Source of the DNA: Salinilacustrithrix flava
GTDB taxonomy: Bacteria; Actinomycetota; Acidimicrobiia; Acidimicrobiales; Salinilacustritrichaceae
Assembly: GCA_024128875.1 (NCBI GenBank)
Contig: JAMYFF010000001.1
Location: 558,001 to 622,000, forward strand
Direction: 5' to 3'
Length of the DNA: 64,000 bases
Part shown: piece by piece, positions 1 to 8,808 of the stretch
Numbering within the stretch: position 1 is the first letter of the stretch
Layout: the number at the start of each line of letters is the position of its first letter
The notes under the pieces: model-generated
What the model saw: the letters and a program-made list of their open reading frames with translations, nothing else
Told to the model about the DNA's origin: nothing
Databases searched by the model: none
Translations under genes and position numbers: made by a program

Positions 1-471
1 GATGGCGGCCGCGGTGTGGAAGCGGGTGTCGCCCTCGAAGCGGGTGACCTGGTCGAAGCGAGCCTGCAGCTCGGCCTCGAGCTCGGCGCTGATGGCGGCG
101 GTGCCGCCGAGCAGCACGACCTCCTGCACGCCGAGGTCTGTGAAGGCCTGCTCGGTCGCGGCCGGGACGTCGTCGCGGTGGGTGAGCAGGAGCGGTGCGA
201 TCGTGGATCGCGACAGCGGCGATGCGGCGAGGGCGTCCGCGAAGCCCATCCCGTTGGCCAGCAGCGCCACGCCCGATCCGTCGGGGTGATCGAAGTCGGC
301 GATGGCGGCCGCGGTGGCGAAGCGCGTGTCCCCCTCCAACCGGGCCGGTTGCACGTCGTGCTCGGCGGCCGCCGGAGCGGCAGCGAGGAACGTGGCGGCG
401 AGCATGGCAGCGATGGCGAGCAGGCCCGAGATGGCCGGGCGTGCGCGCCGAGACGAGGTACCTGGGCGCAT
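1..471 (-). CDS. Secreted cell-wall-binding repeat 2 protein (3' part outside the window)
   Basis: Reading leftwards from an ATG at 471, 157 codons run open to the window edge, so the C-terminus is missing. The N-terminus is a typical Sec signal peptide: basic start, hydrophobic stretch LLAIAAMLAATFLAAA, then AAAEH. It is followed by repeats of the PF04122 cell-wall-binding type, seen as RLEGDTRFATAAAIAD, then FADALAASPLS and VVLLGGTAAIS, then a second RFEGDTRFHTAAAI. A good ribosome site (AGAAGGGGAA) lies just upstream of the ATG. PF04122 repeats attach proteins non-covalently to the envelope of Gram-positive bacteria; here they begin right after the signal peptide, so the attachment module is N-terminal. 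The cargo domain, if there is one, lies outside the window. Confidence 0.85.
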   Translation of the reverse strand, partial: MRPGTSSRRARPAISGLLAIAAMLAATFLAAAPAAAEHDVQPARLEGDTRFATAAAIADFDHPDGSGVALLANGMGFADALAASPLSRSTIAPLLLTHRDDVPAATEQAFTDLGVQEVVLLGGTAAISAELEAELQARFDQVTRFEGDTRFHTAAAI

Positions 472-634
472 GGCGATTCCCCTTCTGATCGTCAGCTGGT
501 CCCTTCCACCACTAGGCGCAGATGGCGCCGACCCCAACGTCGCGGGCCATTCGGCCCTTCTGCTTCGCCCGGCGATCGGGTACCACTTGGCGCAGGACCG
601 GCGCGGCACCCGCGCTCTCGGCGAAAGGGATCAC

Positions 635-1108
635 GTGCTCACCAAGAACTGGAACCCGAAGACCGGACGCTTCGACGTCATCTTCGACCTCCCGGCCGAG
701 CTCGCCATCGAGCAGGCCGCCGTCGTCGGGGAGTTCAACGAGTGGTCGGAGACGGCCGATCCGATGCAGACCGATGCCGAGGGTCGCTGGTCGGCCACCG
801 TGTCCCTGGAGCCGAGCCGCTCGTACCGCTTCCGCTACCACCTCGGCGACGACCGCTGGGAGAACGACTGGAACGCCGACAGCTACGTCGGCAACGAGTT
901 CGGTGGCGCCGACTCGGTGGTGACGACCCCGGAGGAGCCGAGCGCGCCCCCGCCCGCAAAGTCCGCGGCGCCGAAGAAGGCGGCCGCCAAGAAGGCCCCG
1001 GCCAAGAAGGCGGCCGCGAAGAAGGCGGTCGCGAAGAAGGCCGCCGCGAAGGTCACCAAGAAGGCCAAGAAGGCGGCGAAGAAGGCCACCAAGCGCCCAC
1101 CGAGCTGA
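635..1108 (+). CDS. CBM48-like (isoamylase N-terminal) protein with a lysine/alanine-rich histone-like tail
   Basis: The GTG at 635 is chosen because GAAAGGG lies a few bases upstream and similarity starts immediately (LTKNWNPKTGRFDVIFDLP); the reading frame is open further upstream without a convincing start. The product has 157 residues. Residues about 1-95 form a glycogen/starch-binding CBM48 or AMPK-beta-like fold (VVGEFNEWSETADPM, YRFRYHLGDDRWENDW). Residues about 105-157 are almost only K, A and P with repeated AAKK/APAKK units, like the C-terminal tails of actinobacterial HU or H1-like proteins. No catalytic domain is present. The tail could bind DNA, RNA or an acidic polymer. A role in glycogen binding is inferred from the domain alone. 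Confidence 0.8.
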   Translation: MLTKNWNPKTGRFDVIFDLPAELAIEQAAVVGEFNEWSETADPMQTDAEGRWSATVSLEPSRSYRFRYHLGDDRWENDWNADSYVGNEFGGADSVVTTPEEPSAPPPAKSAAPKKAAAKKAPAKKAAAKKAVAKKAAAKVTKKAKKAAKKATKRPPS

Positions 1109-1167
1109 CCGGTCCTGGCCGCGGGGGCGGAACACCGCCGCTGCCAGTAGCTCGATCGACCGAGGCC

Positions 1168-3468
1168 TCAGTCGACCAGGGAGGGCAGTGCCGGCACCAC
1201 GTCGGCCATCGCCTGGCGCATGCGGGCGTCGGCGTCCTCGCGGTCCTCGGCCTGCAGCCGCTCGACGAAGTCGGCGGCCGGCATCGGACGACCCAGGTGG
1301 TAGCCCTGCATGCGGTCACAGCCCTGCGAGACCAGGAACTTGCGCTGGTCCTCGGTCTCGACCCCTTCGGCCACCAGCGTCATCCCCAAGGTCTTGGCCA
1401 TGGCGATGGTGGCGGCGACGATGGCCGCCGCGCTCGGCGTCATGGCCTGCACGAAGGAGCGGTCGAGCTTGAGGGTGCTGACCGGGAGCTCGCCCAGGTA
1501 CTGCAGGCCGCAGTAGCCGGTGCCGAAGTCGTCGATGGCGGCCTTGATGCCGAGCTGGCGCAGCTCCCGCAGGCGCTCGGCGACCAGCTCCACGTCCTCG
1601 ACCGCCGCGTTCTCGGTGAGCTCGACGACCAGGCGGGCCGGGTCCGCGCCGGTGTCGCGCAGCGCCCGGGTGATCGAGGTGACCAGGTCCTCCCGGAAGT
1701 GGCGGGGGCTCACGTTGATGGTGACGAAGCGATCGCCGAACCCGAGGCGGGCCAGCTCGGCGAGCTGCTCGCACGCGGCGCGGATGACCCAGTTGCCGAG
1801 CTCGATGATCAGGTCGGACTGCTCGGCGACGGGGATGAAGTCGTTCGGCGGGATCATGCCCTTCTCGGGGTGGATCCAGCGGACCAGGGACTCCGCGCCG
1901 CTGGTGCGACCGTCCGATGCCTCCACGATGGGCTGGTAGTACAGCACCAGCTCGTCCTGGGCGATCGCCCGGTGCAGCGCGGTCTCCAGCTCGAGGCGGG
2001 TCGCGGCCTGCTCGTGCAGGGTGGCGCTGAACATCTCGACCACCGCGCCGCCGCGCTCCTTGGCCCGGTACATCGCGGCGTCGGCTGCGCTCAGGAGGTC
2101 ACCGGGTTCGCTGCCGTCGTGGGGGAACACGGCGGCACCGACGCTGGCGAGGTTGTGCACGGCGAAGCGTCCCAGGTCGATGGGCTCGCGCAGCGCATCG
2201 AGGATGCGGCCGGCGACGAGGCTGACGTCGTCGGCGGACCGGAGGTGCGGGAGCAGGACGGCGAACTCGTCGCCCGCGAGGCGGGCCACGGTGTCCTCGT
2301 GTCGGGCGCACTCGGCCAGCCGCCTCGCCGTCTCGCGCAGGAGCTGGTCACCGGCTTCGTGCCCGAACGTGTCGTTGACGTCCTTGAAGCGGTCGAGGTC
2401 GATGTAGAGGACGCCGACCGGGACGTCGTTGCGCACGGCGTGGGCGAGCGCCCGCTCGAGGCGGTCCGTGAACAGCAGCCGGTTGGGCAGTCCGGTGAGG
2501 ACGTCGTGGGTCGCCTGGTGCTCGCTGCTCGCCCGCTCGTGCAGGAGGCTCACCACGTGCACGGCGAGCACCGTGCCGATCACACCCGCGCCGACGGCGA
2601 CCGCGCCGGAGACCGACACGTCCCACACCACCTGCGCGGCCAGCACCGCCGGCGCGGCGATCACGGCCACGACGACGATCCCGGCGTGCGAGGCGGAGAA
2701 CAGGGGCGGCTCGACCGGGATGACGGTGGGGTGATCGACAGCCGCGTCGTAGAGCGTCCCGAGGCCGATTGCGAGCAGCGACAGGGCGATCGGGGCCATG
2801 GCGGCGACGCCGGGCGTCACCCCGTTGGCGATCTGGATGGCGGCGACCAGGTGCCCGATGAGCAGGCCGGCGACCGAGACGGCGACGACGATGACCGGGC
2901 CGCGACGTGCGGCGGCGGACGTGAGGGGGCGGGCGATGACCACGGCCAGCGCCACGTCGAGGCCGACCACCAGCGAGGCGATGGCCGCCCCGGCGGGTTC
3001 CCAGCCGCTCGTCTCCGACATGCGGTTGACCACGACCTGGAGGGCGATGGCCGCAGCCGAGCCCACCAGCGCCGCCTCGACGATGACGTCGCTGGCCCGG
3101 ACCAATCGGTACCGGCCGACCATGATGATCATCGCCCGACTGAGGACCGGGTAGGCCACGACGGCGGCGAGGGGTCGCCAGAGCGAGTCCAGGGCGACGT
3201 CCCCGAGCTCGTCGACCCGGGCGAGGCCGGCATCGGCGACGGTGAGGGCGGTCAGCCCGAAGGCGGCGACCACCCGACCCCGCAGGGCCGTCGCATCACG
3301 GTCGAGCGCGACCGCCGCGGCCATCGCCGCGACGCCGACGGCACCGGCGACGCGCACGATCGACGGGGACATCCACGCCATCCCCAGGGCGACCACCGCG
3401 AGCGCGGCGACGATCGCCAGCTCGGTGCGTCCGAGGACGCGGCCGAACCGGTGCGGGTGCGAGACCAC
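1168..3468 (-). CDS. Membrane-bound GGDEF-EAL protein (cyclic di-GMP turnover)
   Basis: A 766-residue protein. Residues 1 to about 310 hold roughly eight hydrophobic helices with no recognisable periplasmic sensor. A GGDEF domain follows (about 325-485), then an EAL domain (about 505-745). The cyclase signature reads RLAGDEF, a permitted variant of GGDEF. The product-inhibition site RxxD (RHED) sits five residues before it, so cyclase activity with feedback is plausible. The phosphodiesterase part has ESLVRW in place of EALVRW and keeps DDFGTGY, KLDRSFV and AEGVET, so it also looks intact. The start is a GTG with no strong ribosome site, so the exact N-terminus is uncertain. The gene converges with the CBM48 gene and is divergent from the acyl-CoA ligase. 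Confidence 0.92.
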   Translation of the reverse strand: MVSHPHRFGRVLGRTELAIVAALAVVALGMAWMSPSIVRVAGAVGVAAMAAAVALDRDATALRGRVVAAFGLTALTVADAGLARVDELGDVALDSLWRPLAAVVAYPVLSRAMIIMVGRYRLVRASDVIVEAALVGSAAAIALQVVVNRMSETSGWEPAGAAIASLVVGLDVALAVVIARPLTSAAARRGPVIVVAVSVAGLLIGHLVAAIQIANGVTPGVAAMAPIALSLLAIGLGTLYDAAVDHPTVIPVEPPLFSASHAGIVVVAVIAAPAVLAAQVVWDVSVSGAVAVGAGVIGTVLAVHVVSLLHERASSEHQATHDVLTGLPNRLLFTDRLERALAHAVRNDVPVGVLYIDLDRFKDVNDTFGHEAGDQLLRETARRLAECARHEDTVARLAGDEFAVLLPHLRSADDVSLVAGRILDALREPIDLGRFAVHNLASVGAAVFPHDGSEPGDLLSAADAAMYRAKERGGAVVEMFSATLHEQAATRLELETALHRAIAQDELVLYYQPIVEASDGRTSGAESLVRWIHPEKGMIPPNDFIPVAEQSDLIIELGNWVIRAACEQLAELARLGFGDRFVTINVSPRHFREDLVTSITRALRDTGADPARLVVELTENAAVEDVELVAERLRELRQLGIKAAIDDFGTGYCGLQYLGELPVSTLKLDRSFVQAMTPSAAAIVAATIAMAKTLGMTLVAEGVETEDQRKFLVSQGCDRMQGYHLGRPMPAADFVERLQAEDREDADARMRQAMADVVPALPSLVD

Positions 3469-3673
3469 GGGGGCGTCGACCAGGGCGCCGGGCGCCGCAG
3501 ATGCATCGAAGGCAGTCAGGCTGGAGACATCGGCACACCTGGCATGGGACTGGATGGCCCGAAAGGGCCATTCTCGTCAACCCTGGACGGCGCTGACGCC
3601 GCCGCAACGCTCGGACATGTCCGATTTGCCCCGTCCGAGCGGGCTGGTGCTCGCTCGTGCGAAGGTTTGCGGC

Positions 3674-5206
3674 GTGACGATGCACGACGACGTGGACCTC
3701 GGCCTGGGCTCGATGATCGAGCGCCGGACCCACCTCACCCCGAACCTGCCCGCCCTCACCTTCGAGGGCACCACGTGGACCTACGCGGAGATGCTGGACC
3801 GCATCGACCGCTTCGCCACGGTGCTCGCCGACGGTGGCATCTCGCGAGGCGACCGGGTCGCCTACCTCGGGCTCAACCACGCCAACTTCTTCATCACGAT
3901 GTTCGCCACCGCCCGCCTGGGCGCGACCTTCGTGCCCCTCAACTTCCGGCTCACCGGTCCCGAGCTGAGCTTCATCGTCGGTGACGCAGGCGTGCACACC
4001 GTCGTGGCCGACGACGCGCACCGACCGGTCATCGACAGCATCCGCGGCGACATCCCCTGCCAGGTCCACCTGTCCTCCGAGGCGGCCGACGACGGCTGGC
4101 CGGCGATGGACGACCTGGCGGCCGACGCCGCGCCGCTGGCCGACCCCGTGCGGGCGGCGCAGGACGACGTCGCCGTGATCATGTACACGTCGGGCACGAC
4201 CGGCCGTCCCAAGGGCGCGATGCTCACCCACGCCAACATCGCGTGGAACAACGTCAACGCCCTGCACGCCATCGACCTGGGTGCCGACGAGGTCGCCCTG
4301 GTCGTCGCGCCGCTGTTCCACATCGGCGGGCTGAACGTCACCACGCTGCTCGTCTGGCAGAAGGGCGGGCACATCGTGCTGCACCGCGCCTTCGACCCGG
4401 CTGCGGCGCTGCGGGCGATCGAGGAGCACGGCATCACCAACATGTTCGGGGTGCCGGCCATGTACCTGTTCATGAGCCAGGTGCCGGGGTTCGACCAGGC
4501 CGACCTGTCGAGCGTGCGGGTGTTCGTGGTCGGCGGTGCGCCCTGCCCGGAGCCGCTCATCGAGAAGTACCTGGCCAAGGGTGCGCCGTTCGCCCAGGGC
4601 TACGGCCTCACCGAGACCGCTCCGATGGCCAGCTTCCTGCTGCCCCGCGATGCGCTCGCCAAGGTCGGCTCGGCTGGCCAGCCGCCGCTGTACACCGACG
4701 TCGCCTGCATGGGCGAGGACGGCCGGCCGGTCGCCACCGGCGAACCCGGCGAGATCTGCATCAAGGGCCCGAACGTGATGGCCGGCTACTGGAACCGGCC
4801 CGACGCCACCGCCGAGGTCATCGACTCCGACGGGTGGTTCCACTCCGGCGACCTCGGCTACTTCGACGACGAGGGCTACCTCTACGTGGTGGACCGCCTG
4901 AAGGACATGGTCATCTCCGGCGGGGAGAACGTGTACCCGGCCGAGGTCGAATCGGTGCTGCAGGGACACGACAAGGTTGCCGACGTGGCGGTCGTGGGCC
5001 TCCCCGACGACCGGTGGGGCGAGGCCGTCACCGCCATCGTCGTGCCGAGCGGCGAGGCCCCGACGTTGGAGGAGCTGCGCGACTTCGCCGGCGCCCAGCT
5101 GGCTCGGTTCAAGCTGCCGACCCGCCTGCAGGTGGTGGAGGAGCTGCCTCGCAACCCGGCGGGCAAGATCCTCAAGTTCGAGCTGCGGGACCGCTTCGAC
5201 GGCTGA
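3674..5206 (+). CDS. Acyl-CoA synthetase (AMP-dependent fatty acid-CoA ligase)
   Basis: A member of the ANL superfamily that activates a carboxylic acid to acyl-AMP and then acyl-CoA in the cytoplasm. It has the phosphate-binding loop MYTSGTTGRPKGAM near residue 170, the GYGLTETAP motif, the core motif GWFHSGDLGYFDDEGYLY, the hinge VDRLKDMVISGGENVYP, and the C-terminal catalytic lysine in NPAGKILKFELR. The GTG at 3674 is preferred because AAGG lies 8 bases upstream; an ATG two codons later (3680) is the alternative. The product has 510 residues, a normal family length. Substrate cannot be told from the sequence; medium- to long-chain fatty acids or aromatic acids are possible. It converges with the LPXTG-like gene, leaving 18 bases between stops. 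Confidence 0.92.
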   Translation: MTMHDDVDLGLGSMIERRTHLTPNLPALTFEGTTWTYAEMLDRIDRFATVLADGGISRGDRVAYLGLNHANFFITMFATARLGATFVPLNFRLTGPELSFIVGDAGVHTVVADDAHRPVIDSIRGDIPCQVHLSSEAADDGWPAMDDLAADAAPLADPVRAAQDDVAVIMYTSGTTGRPKGAMLTHANIAWNNVNALHAIDLGADEVALVVAPLFHIGGLNVTTLLVWQKGGHIVLHRAFDPAAALRAIEEHGITNMFGVPAMYLFMSQVPGFDQADLSSVRVFVVGGAPCPEPLIEKYLAKGAPFAQGYGLTETAPMASFLLPRDALAKVGSAGQPPLYTDVACMGEDGRPVATGEPGEICIKGPNVMAGYWNRPDATAEVIDSDGWFHSGDLGYFDDEGYLYVVDRLKDMVISGGENVYPAEVESVLQGHDKVADVAVVGLPDDRWGEAVTAIVVPSGEAPTLEELRDFAGAQLARFKLPTRLQVVEELPRNPAGKILKFELRDRFDG

Positions 5207-5224
5207 CGCAGCCCGAGATCTCCT

Positions 5225-6550
5225 TCATCCAGGTGGCTTCGTGCTCCCGGTCCGCTCCGCGACCCGGAGGACCAGGCCGCTGACGATCAGCGCCAGCCCG
5301 ACCAGCGCCAGCCCGGCGAGCCCGGACCCCGTCCGGGGCAACGCCACGGCCCCGACCGTCGCCGGCCCCGAGGGGCCCGGCGTCGCCGTCTCCTCGCTGG
5401 GGAGGACCGAACCCGCAGTCGTCGTCGTGGTCGTCGGAGGCGCGCTCGTCGTGGTGGTCGCGACCGTCGTGGAGGTGGTGGAGGTCGTCGTCGTGGAGGT
5501 GGTCGAGGTCGTGGTGGTGGTGCTCGTGGTCGGGTCCGGGACCGGCGTGGGCGCCGTCGGCGCACGCTGCTGGTTGACGACCGTGTGGAGGCACGTCGCG
5601 CCGTCCTCGGCAGCGGTGGCCTCGCTCGCGGCCACCTCCTCCTCGTGCCCGCCGCAGCTGCCGCCGGCGTGGCTCCCGCCACCGTCATCGTGGTCGCCGC
5701 CGTCGCACCCGTCGGTGGGGCAGGTCTCCCGTCCGAGGAAGGTGCCGACCGTCGATTCGTCGAGCTGCCAGCCTGCGGGCAGGCCGTCCTGTGCGACCTC
5801 GTAGGTGTGGCGCTTTCCGCCGGGTACCACGAGGCCGGGTCCCGAGCCGTGGCCGGGGTTGTCGTAGTCGCACTCCAGCTGCTCCGCCCCGGGCAGGACC
5901 GTGCACGTGGCCGTCCCCCGGCTGCTCGACGCGCGGACCACGTAGGCGTCTCGCCAGCCGGACGGCATGGTGCCGTCGAGTGGCACCGCCAGGGGCTGCC
6001 CGGCGACGTCGAGCCACCGCACCTCGAACACGATGCGGTGCGGCTCGCCGTCCTGGGGCGCACCGCAGGCGAGCCAGAGCTCCCGGGATCCCACCGAGGT
6101 GTCGTCGAGCGTGACGGCCACGGCGAGCCGGTGACCGTTGGTCTTGAGCTCGAACCCCGCTGCCTCCACGAGCGGCGCCATGTCGTACTCGGCGGTGAGT
6201 CGGCCCTGCTCCGTCGAGCGGACGTCCTCGACGAGGACGCTGGTACTTCCCTCCGCCACGGTCGGAGCCACGGCGCTGATCGTGATGCCGACGGACACCG
6301 GAGGCGCGTCGGGGTCGAGGCCGGTGACCTCGACCACGACGGCGCAACCCTCGACCTTCTGTCCCGCGTCCGCGTCGATGGGCGTGCCGTTGACGCTGAC
6401 GACGACCGGAGCTCCCTCTGTCGCGAGGGGCGTGACCGTCGCCAGCGCCAGCGGTGAGCCGATCAGCAGCACGGCGCCGAGCACCGCCAGCGCCGTCGTT
6501 CCCTGTGCCTTCGGCCGGAGGGTCCGCCTTCGAGATGTGTGCGCCGCCAT
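5225..6550 (-). CDS. Secreted surface protein with Thr-rich stalk and LPRTG sortase-like anchor
   Basis: About 441 residues from the ATG at 6550. A basic N-terminus and a hydrophobic helix (ALAVLGAVLLIGSPLALA) form a signal peptide. The middle is a beta-rich region of unknown fold with cysteine pairs and an Asp/Gly/His-rich loop. A Thr/Ser stalk of about 55 residues (TTTSTTSTTTT-type) follows. The C-terminus reads ALPRTGSGLAGLALVG, a hydrophobic helix and a short basic tail, which is the order LPXTG, membrane span, positive residues of sortase substrates. No sortase gene is in the window. An in-frame GTG at 6607 is the alternative start. It is downstream of the EF-G-like gene on the same strand, 81 bases away. 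Confidence 0.75.
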   Translation of the reverse strand: MAAHTSRRRTLRPKAQGTTALAVLGAVLLIGSPLALATVTPLATEGAPVVVSVNGTPIDADAGQKVEGCAVVVEVTGLDPDAPPVSVGITISAVAPTVAEGSTSVLVEDVRSTEQGRLTAEYDMAPLVEAAGFELKTNGHRLAVAVTLDDTSVGSRELWLACGAPQDGEPHRIVFEVRWLDVAGQPLAVPLDGTMPSGWRDAYVVRASSSRGTATCTVLPGAEQLECDYDNPGHGSGPGLVVPGGKRHTYEVAQDGLPAGWQLDESTVGTFLGRETCPTDGCDGGDHDDGGGSHAGGSCGGHEEEVAASEATAAEDGATCLHTVVNQQRAPTAPTPVPDPTTSTTTTTSTTSTTTTSTTSTTVATTTTSAPPTTTTTTAGSVLPSEETATPGPSGPATVGAVALPRTGSGLAGLALVGLALIVSGLVLRVAERTGSTKPPG

Positions 6551-6631
6551 GGATCGAGCGTTCGCGCTGGGCTGCTGGCACCCGCCAGAGTCTCCGGTCA
6601 TCGCCACCGGGGCACGGTGCCCATGTCGCAG

Positions 6632-8698
6632 CTACCGGTCGGCGAGCCGCTCCACCAGCTGCTCGCTCATGGCCTCGTAGCGGTCGAAGGTGGCGCGGAA
6701 GCGCCCGCGCCCGTGCGTCATCGACCGCACGTCGGTGGCGTAGGAGGTGAGCTCGGCGGCCGGCACCAGGGCGTGGATGGTCACCTCGCCAGCACCGGGA
6801 CCGACCTCGGTGCCGGTGACCTGGCCGCGCCGGGCGTTGACGTCGCCGATCACCTCGCCCTGCGCGTCGGTGGGCACGGTCACCTCGACCAGGGAGATCG
6901 GTTCGAGCACGGCCGAGCCCGCCGCCTCCAGCGCAGCCCGCAGGGCGATGGAGCCGGCCATCTTGAAGCTCGCCTCGTCGGAGTCCACGGCGTGGTGCTT
7001 GCCGTCGAGCAGCGTGGCCCGGAGGTCGACGACCCGGTAGCCGTGCGGCCCGCCCCGCTGCATCGACTCGACGATGCCCTTCTCCACGGCCGGGATGAGG
7101 TTGCGGGGCACGGCGCCGCCGACGACGGCATCGACGAACTCGAAGCCGGCGCCGCGCTCGAGGGGCTCGAAGCGGACCTGGACCACACCGAACTGTCCTC
7201 GCCCGCCCGACTGCTTCTTGTGCCGGCCCTCGACCTCGGCCGGCGCCACCAGGGTCTCCCGGTAGGCGACGGCGAGGGGTCGCACCTCCACCTCGATGCC
7301 GTGGCGCCTCGTGATCCGCTCGAGCGCCACCTGCAGCTGGGTCTCGCCGGCGCCGCGCAGCACGGTCTGGCCGGTCTCCTCGTCGTGGAGCACCCGCAGC
7401 GATGGGTCGTCGTGGAGGACCTTCTGCAGCGCCATGGCCAGCTTGTCCTCGTCGGCCTGGCTGGCCGAGGCGATGGCGACGGCGTGCACCGGCTCGGCCA
7501 GCTCCAGCGGGGGGACCCGCACCGGGAAGCCGTCGGCGACCAGGGTGTCCCCCGCCGCCAGGCCGATCAGCTTCGTCACCGCGGCGAGGTCGCCGGCGAC
7601 GACCCTCGTCTGCGGCTCGTGCTCGGCGCCGCGAACCCGGACGAGGCCGTGCAGCCGCTGCTTCTCGCCGGTGCGCGCATCGATCAGGACGTCGTCGACG
7701 GCCACCGTGCCCGACAGCACCTTGAACATGGAGAGCTGGCCGACGTAGGGGTCGGTCGCGGTCTTGAACACGAAGGCGACCGCCGGACCGTCTGGGTCGC
7801 AGGGCACCTCGACCACGTCGCCCGCCGCCTCCGCCACCGCCGGCGGGACCTCGGCCGGGGAGGGGCCGACGTGGCAGATGAACTCGGCCAGGCGATCCAC
7901 GGCGACGGGGCCGCCGGGACCGACGGCCGAGCCAACCAGCACCGGGAACACCACGGCCCGGTCGACGCCCTCGTGCAGCGCCCGCTCCAGCTCCTCGGCG
8001 GTGGGCTGCTCACCCTCGAGGTAGCGCTCGAGCAGCGAGTCGTCCTGCTCGACCACGTCCTCCACGAGGTGCTCGTGGTCCAGGTGCTCGCGCGCCGCGA
8101 TGTCCTCGGGCAGCTCGTCTCGCTCCTCGGCGCGGCCGGAGTCGTACAGCCACACGTGCTCGGTGACCAGGTCCGCGACCCCGTGGAAGTCGGCGGCCTC
8201 ACCGACGGGCAGCTCGACCGGCTCGATGCCCGTCGGGCTGAACCGCTCCCGGATTTCGCCGAGCACCCGGTCGTAGTCGGCGCGGTCGCGGTCCATCTTG
8301 TTGAGGAAGATCATGCGAGGGATCCCGCGGTCGGACGCGACCCGCCACAGGCGCTCGTCCTCGCTCTGCACGCCGGCCACGGCATCGATGACGAACACGA
8401 GCAGATCGGCGACCCGGAGCGCCGCTTCGACCTCGCCGGCGAAGTCGGCGTAGCCCGGGGTGTCGATGAGGTTCACGTGGTGATCGCCCCACGAGAACGG
8501 CAGCACGCTGAGCGACAGCGACTGGCCGCGCTGGTGCTCCTCCTCCTCGGTGTCCGAGGCGGTGGTGCCGCCCTCCACCGAACCCATCCGGCCGAGCACG
8601 CCGGCACGCAGCAGCAGCGCCTCGGCCAGCATCGTCTTGCCGTTGCCGGCGTGGCCCACCAGGGCGACGTTGCGGATGCGGTCGGTCACGGGCTCCAC
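6632..8698 (-). CDS. fusA2: Elongation factor G-like translational GTPase
   Basis: A 688-residue EF-G-type protein. It has P-loop GHAGNGKT at residues 15-22, DTPGYADF, NKMD, and EF-G domains II to V in order (LHGLVRVRGAEHEPQTRVVAG, then GETQLQVALERI, and a C-terminal domain ending GRGRFRATFDRYEAM). The switch region (GTTASDTEEEEHQRGQS) and the short N-terminus fit the second EF-G-like family common in Actinomycetota rather than canonical FusA, which usually sits beside rpsL/rpsG/tuf. The GTG start has GGAGG six bases upstream. The cellular role of this paralogue is poorly defined; binding ribosomes with GTP hydrolysis is inferred from the family. The gene symbol is a family label rather than a proven orthologue. 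Confidence 0.9.
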   Translation of the reverse strand: MEPVTDRIRNVALVGHAGNGKTMLAEALLLRAGVLGRMGSVEGGTTASDTEEEEHQRGQSLSLSVLPFSWGDHHVNLIDTPGYADFAGEVEAALRVADLLVFVIDAVAGVQSEDERLWRVASDRGIPRMIFLNKMDRDRADYDRVLGEIRERFSPTGIEPVELPVGEAADFHGVADLVTEHVWLYDSGRAEERDELPEDIAAREHLDHEHLVEDVVEQDDSLLERYLEGEQPTAEELERALHEGVDRAVVFPVLVGSAVGPGGPVAVDRLAEFICHVGPSPAEVPPAVAEAAGDVVEVPCDPDGPAVAFVFKTATDPYVGQLSMFKVLSGTVAVDDVLIDARTGEKQRLHGLVRVRGAEHEPQTRVVAGDLAAVTKLIGLAAGDTLVADGFPVRVPPLELAEPVHAVAIASASQADEDKLAMALQKVLHDDPSLRVLHDEETGQTVLRGAGETQLQVALERITRRHGIEVEVRPLAVAYRETLVAPAEVEGRHKKQSGGRGQFGVVQVRFEPLERGAGFEFVDAVVGGAVPRNLIPAVEKGIVESMQRGGPHGYRVVDLRATLLDGKHHAVDSDEASFKMAGSIALRAALEAAGSAVLEPISLVEVTVPTDAQGEVIGDVNARRGQVTGTEVGPGAGEVTIHALVPAAELTSYATDVRSMTHGRGRFRATFDRYEAMSEQLVERLADR

Positions 8699-8808
8699 GG
8701 GACACCTCCGAGATGGTTCGCTGCCCCGCAGCCTGCCCCGGTCGGCCGGTGGGCGTCAGGGCCGAAGGTCACCTGCGGGGCGGCCCGGCCCCGTCAGTCG
8801 GTCGCCCG

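Noticed and set aside
1109..1167. Possible terminator hairpin between the convergent CBM48 and GGDEF-EAL genes.
   Set aside because: Only a five-base stem (GGCGG/CCGCC) is visible, which is not enough to call.
16..3984. Very long plus-strand open frame across several genes.
   Set aside because: It runs antisense to the cell-wall-binding and GGDEF-EAL genes and has the Arg/Gly/His-rich composition of a GC-rich shadow frame.
5460..5530. GTGGTC/GTCGTC tandem-like DNA repeats, considered as a CRISPR or VNTR array.
   Set aside because: They encode the Thr/Ser stalk of the LPXTG-like protein on the minus strand; there are no spacers.
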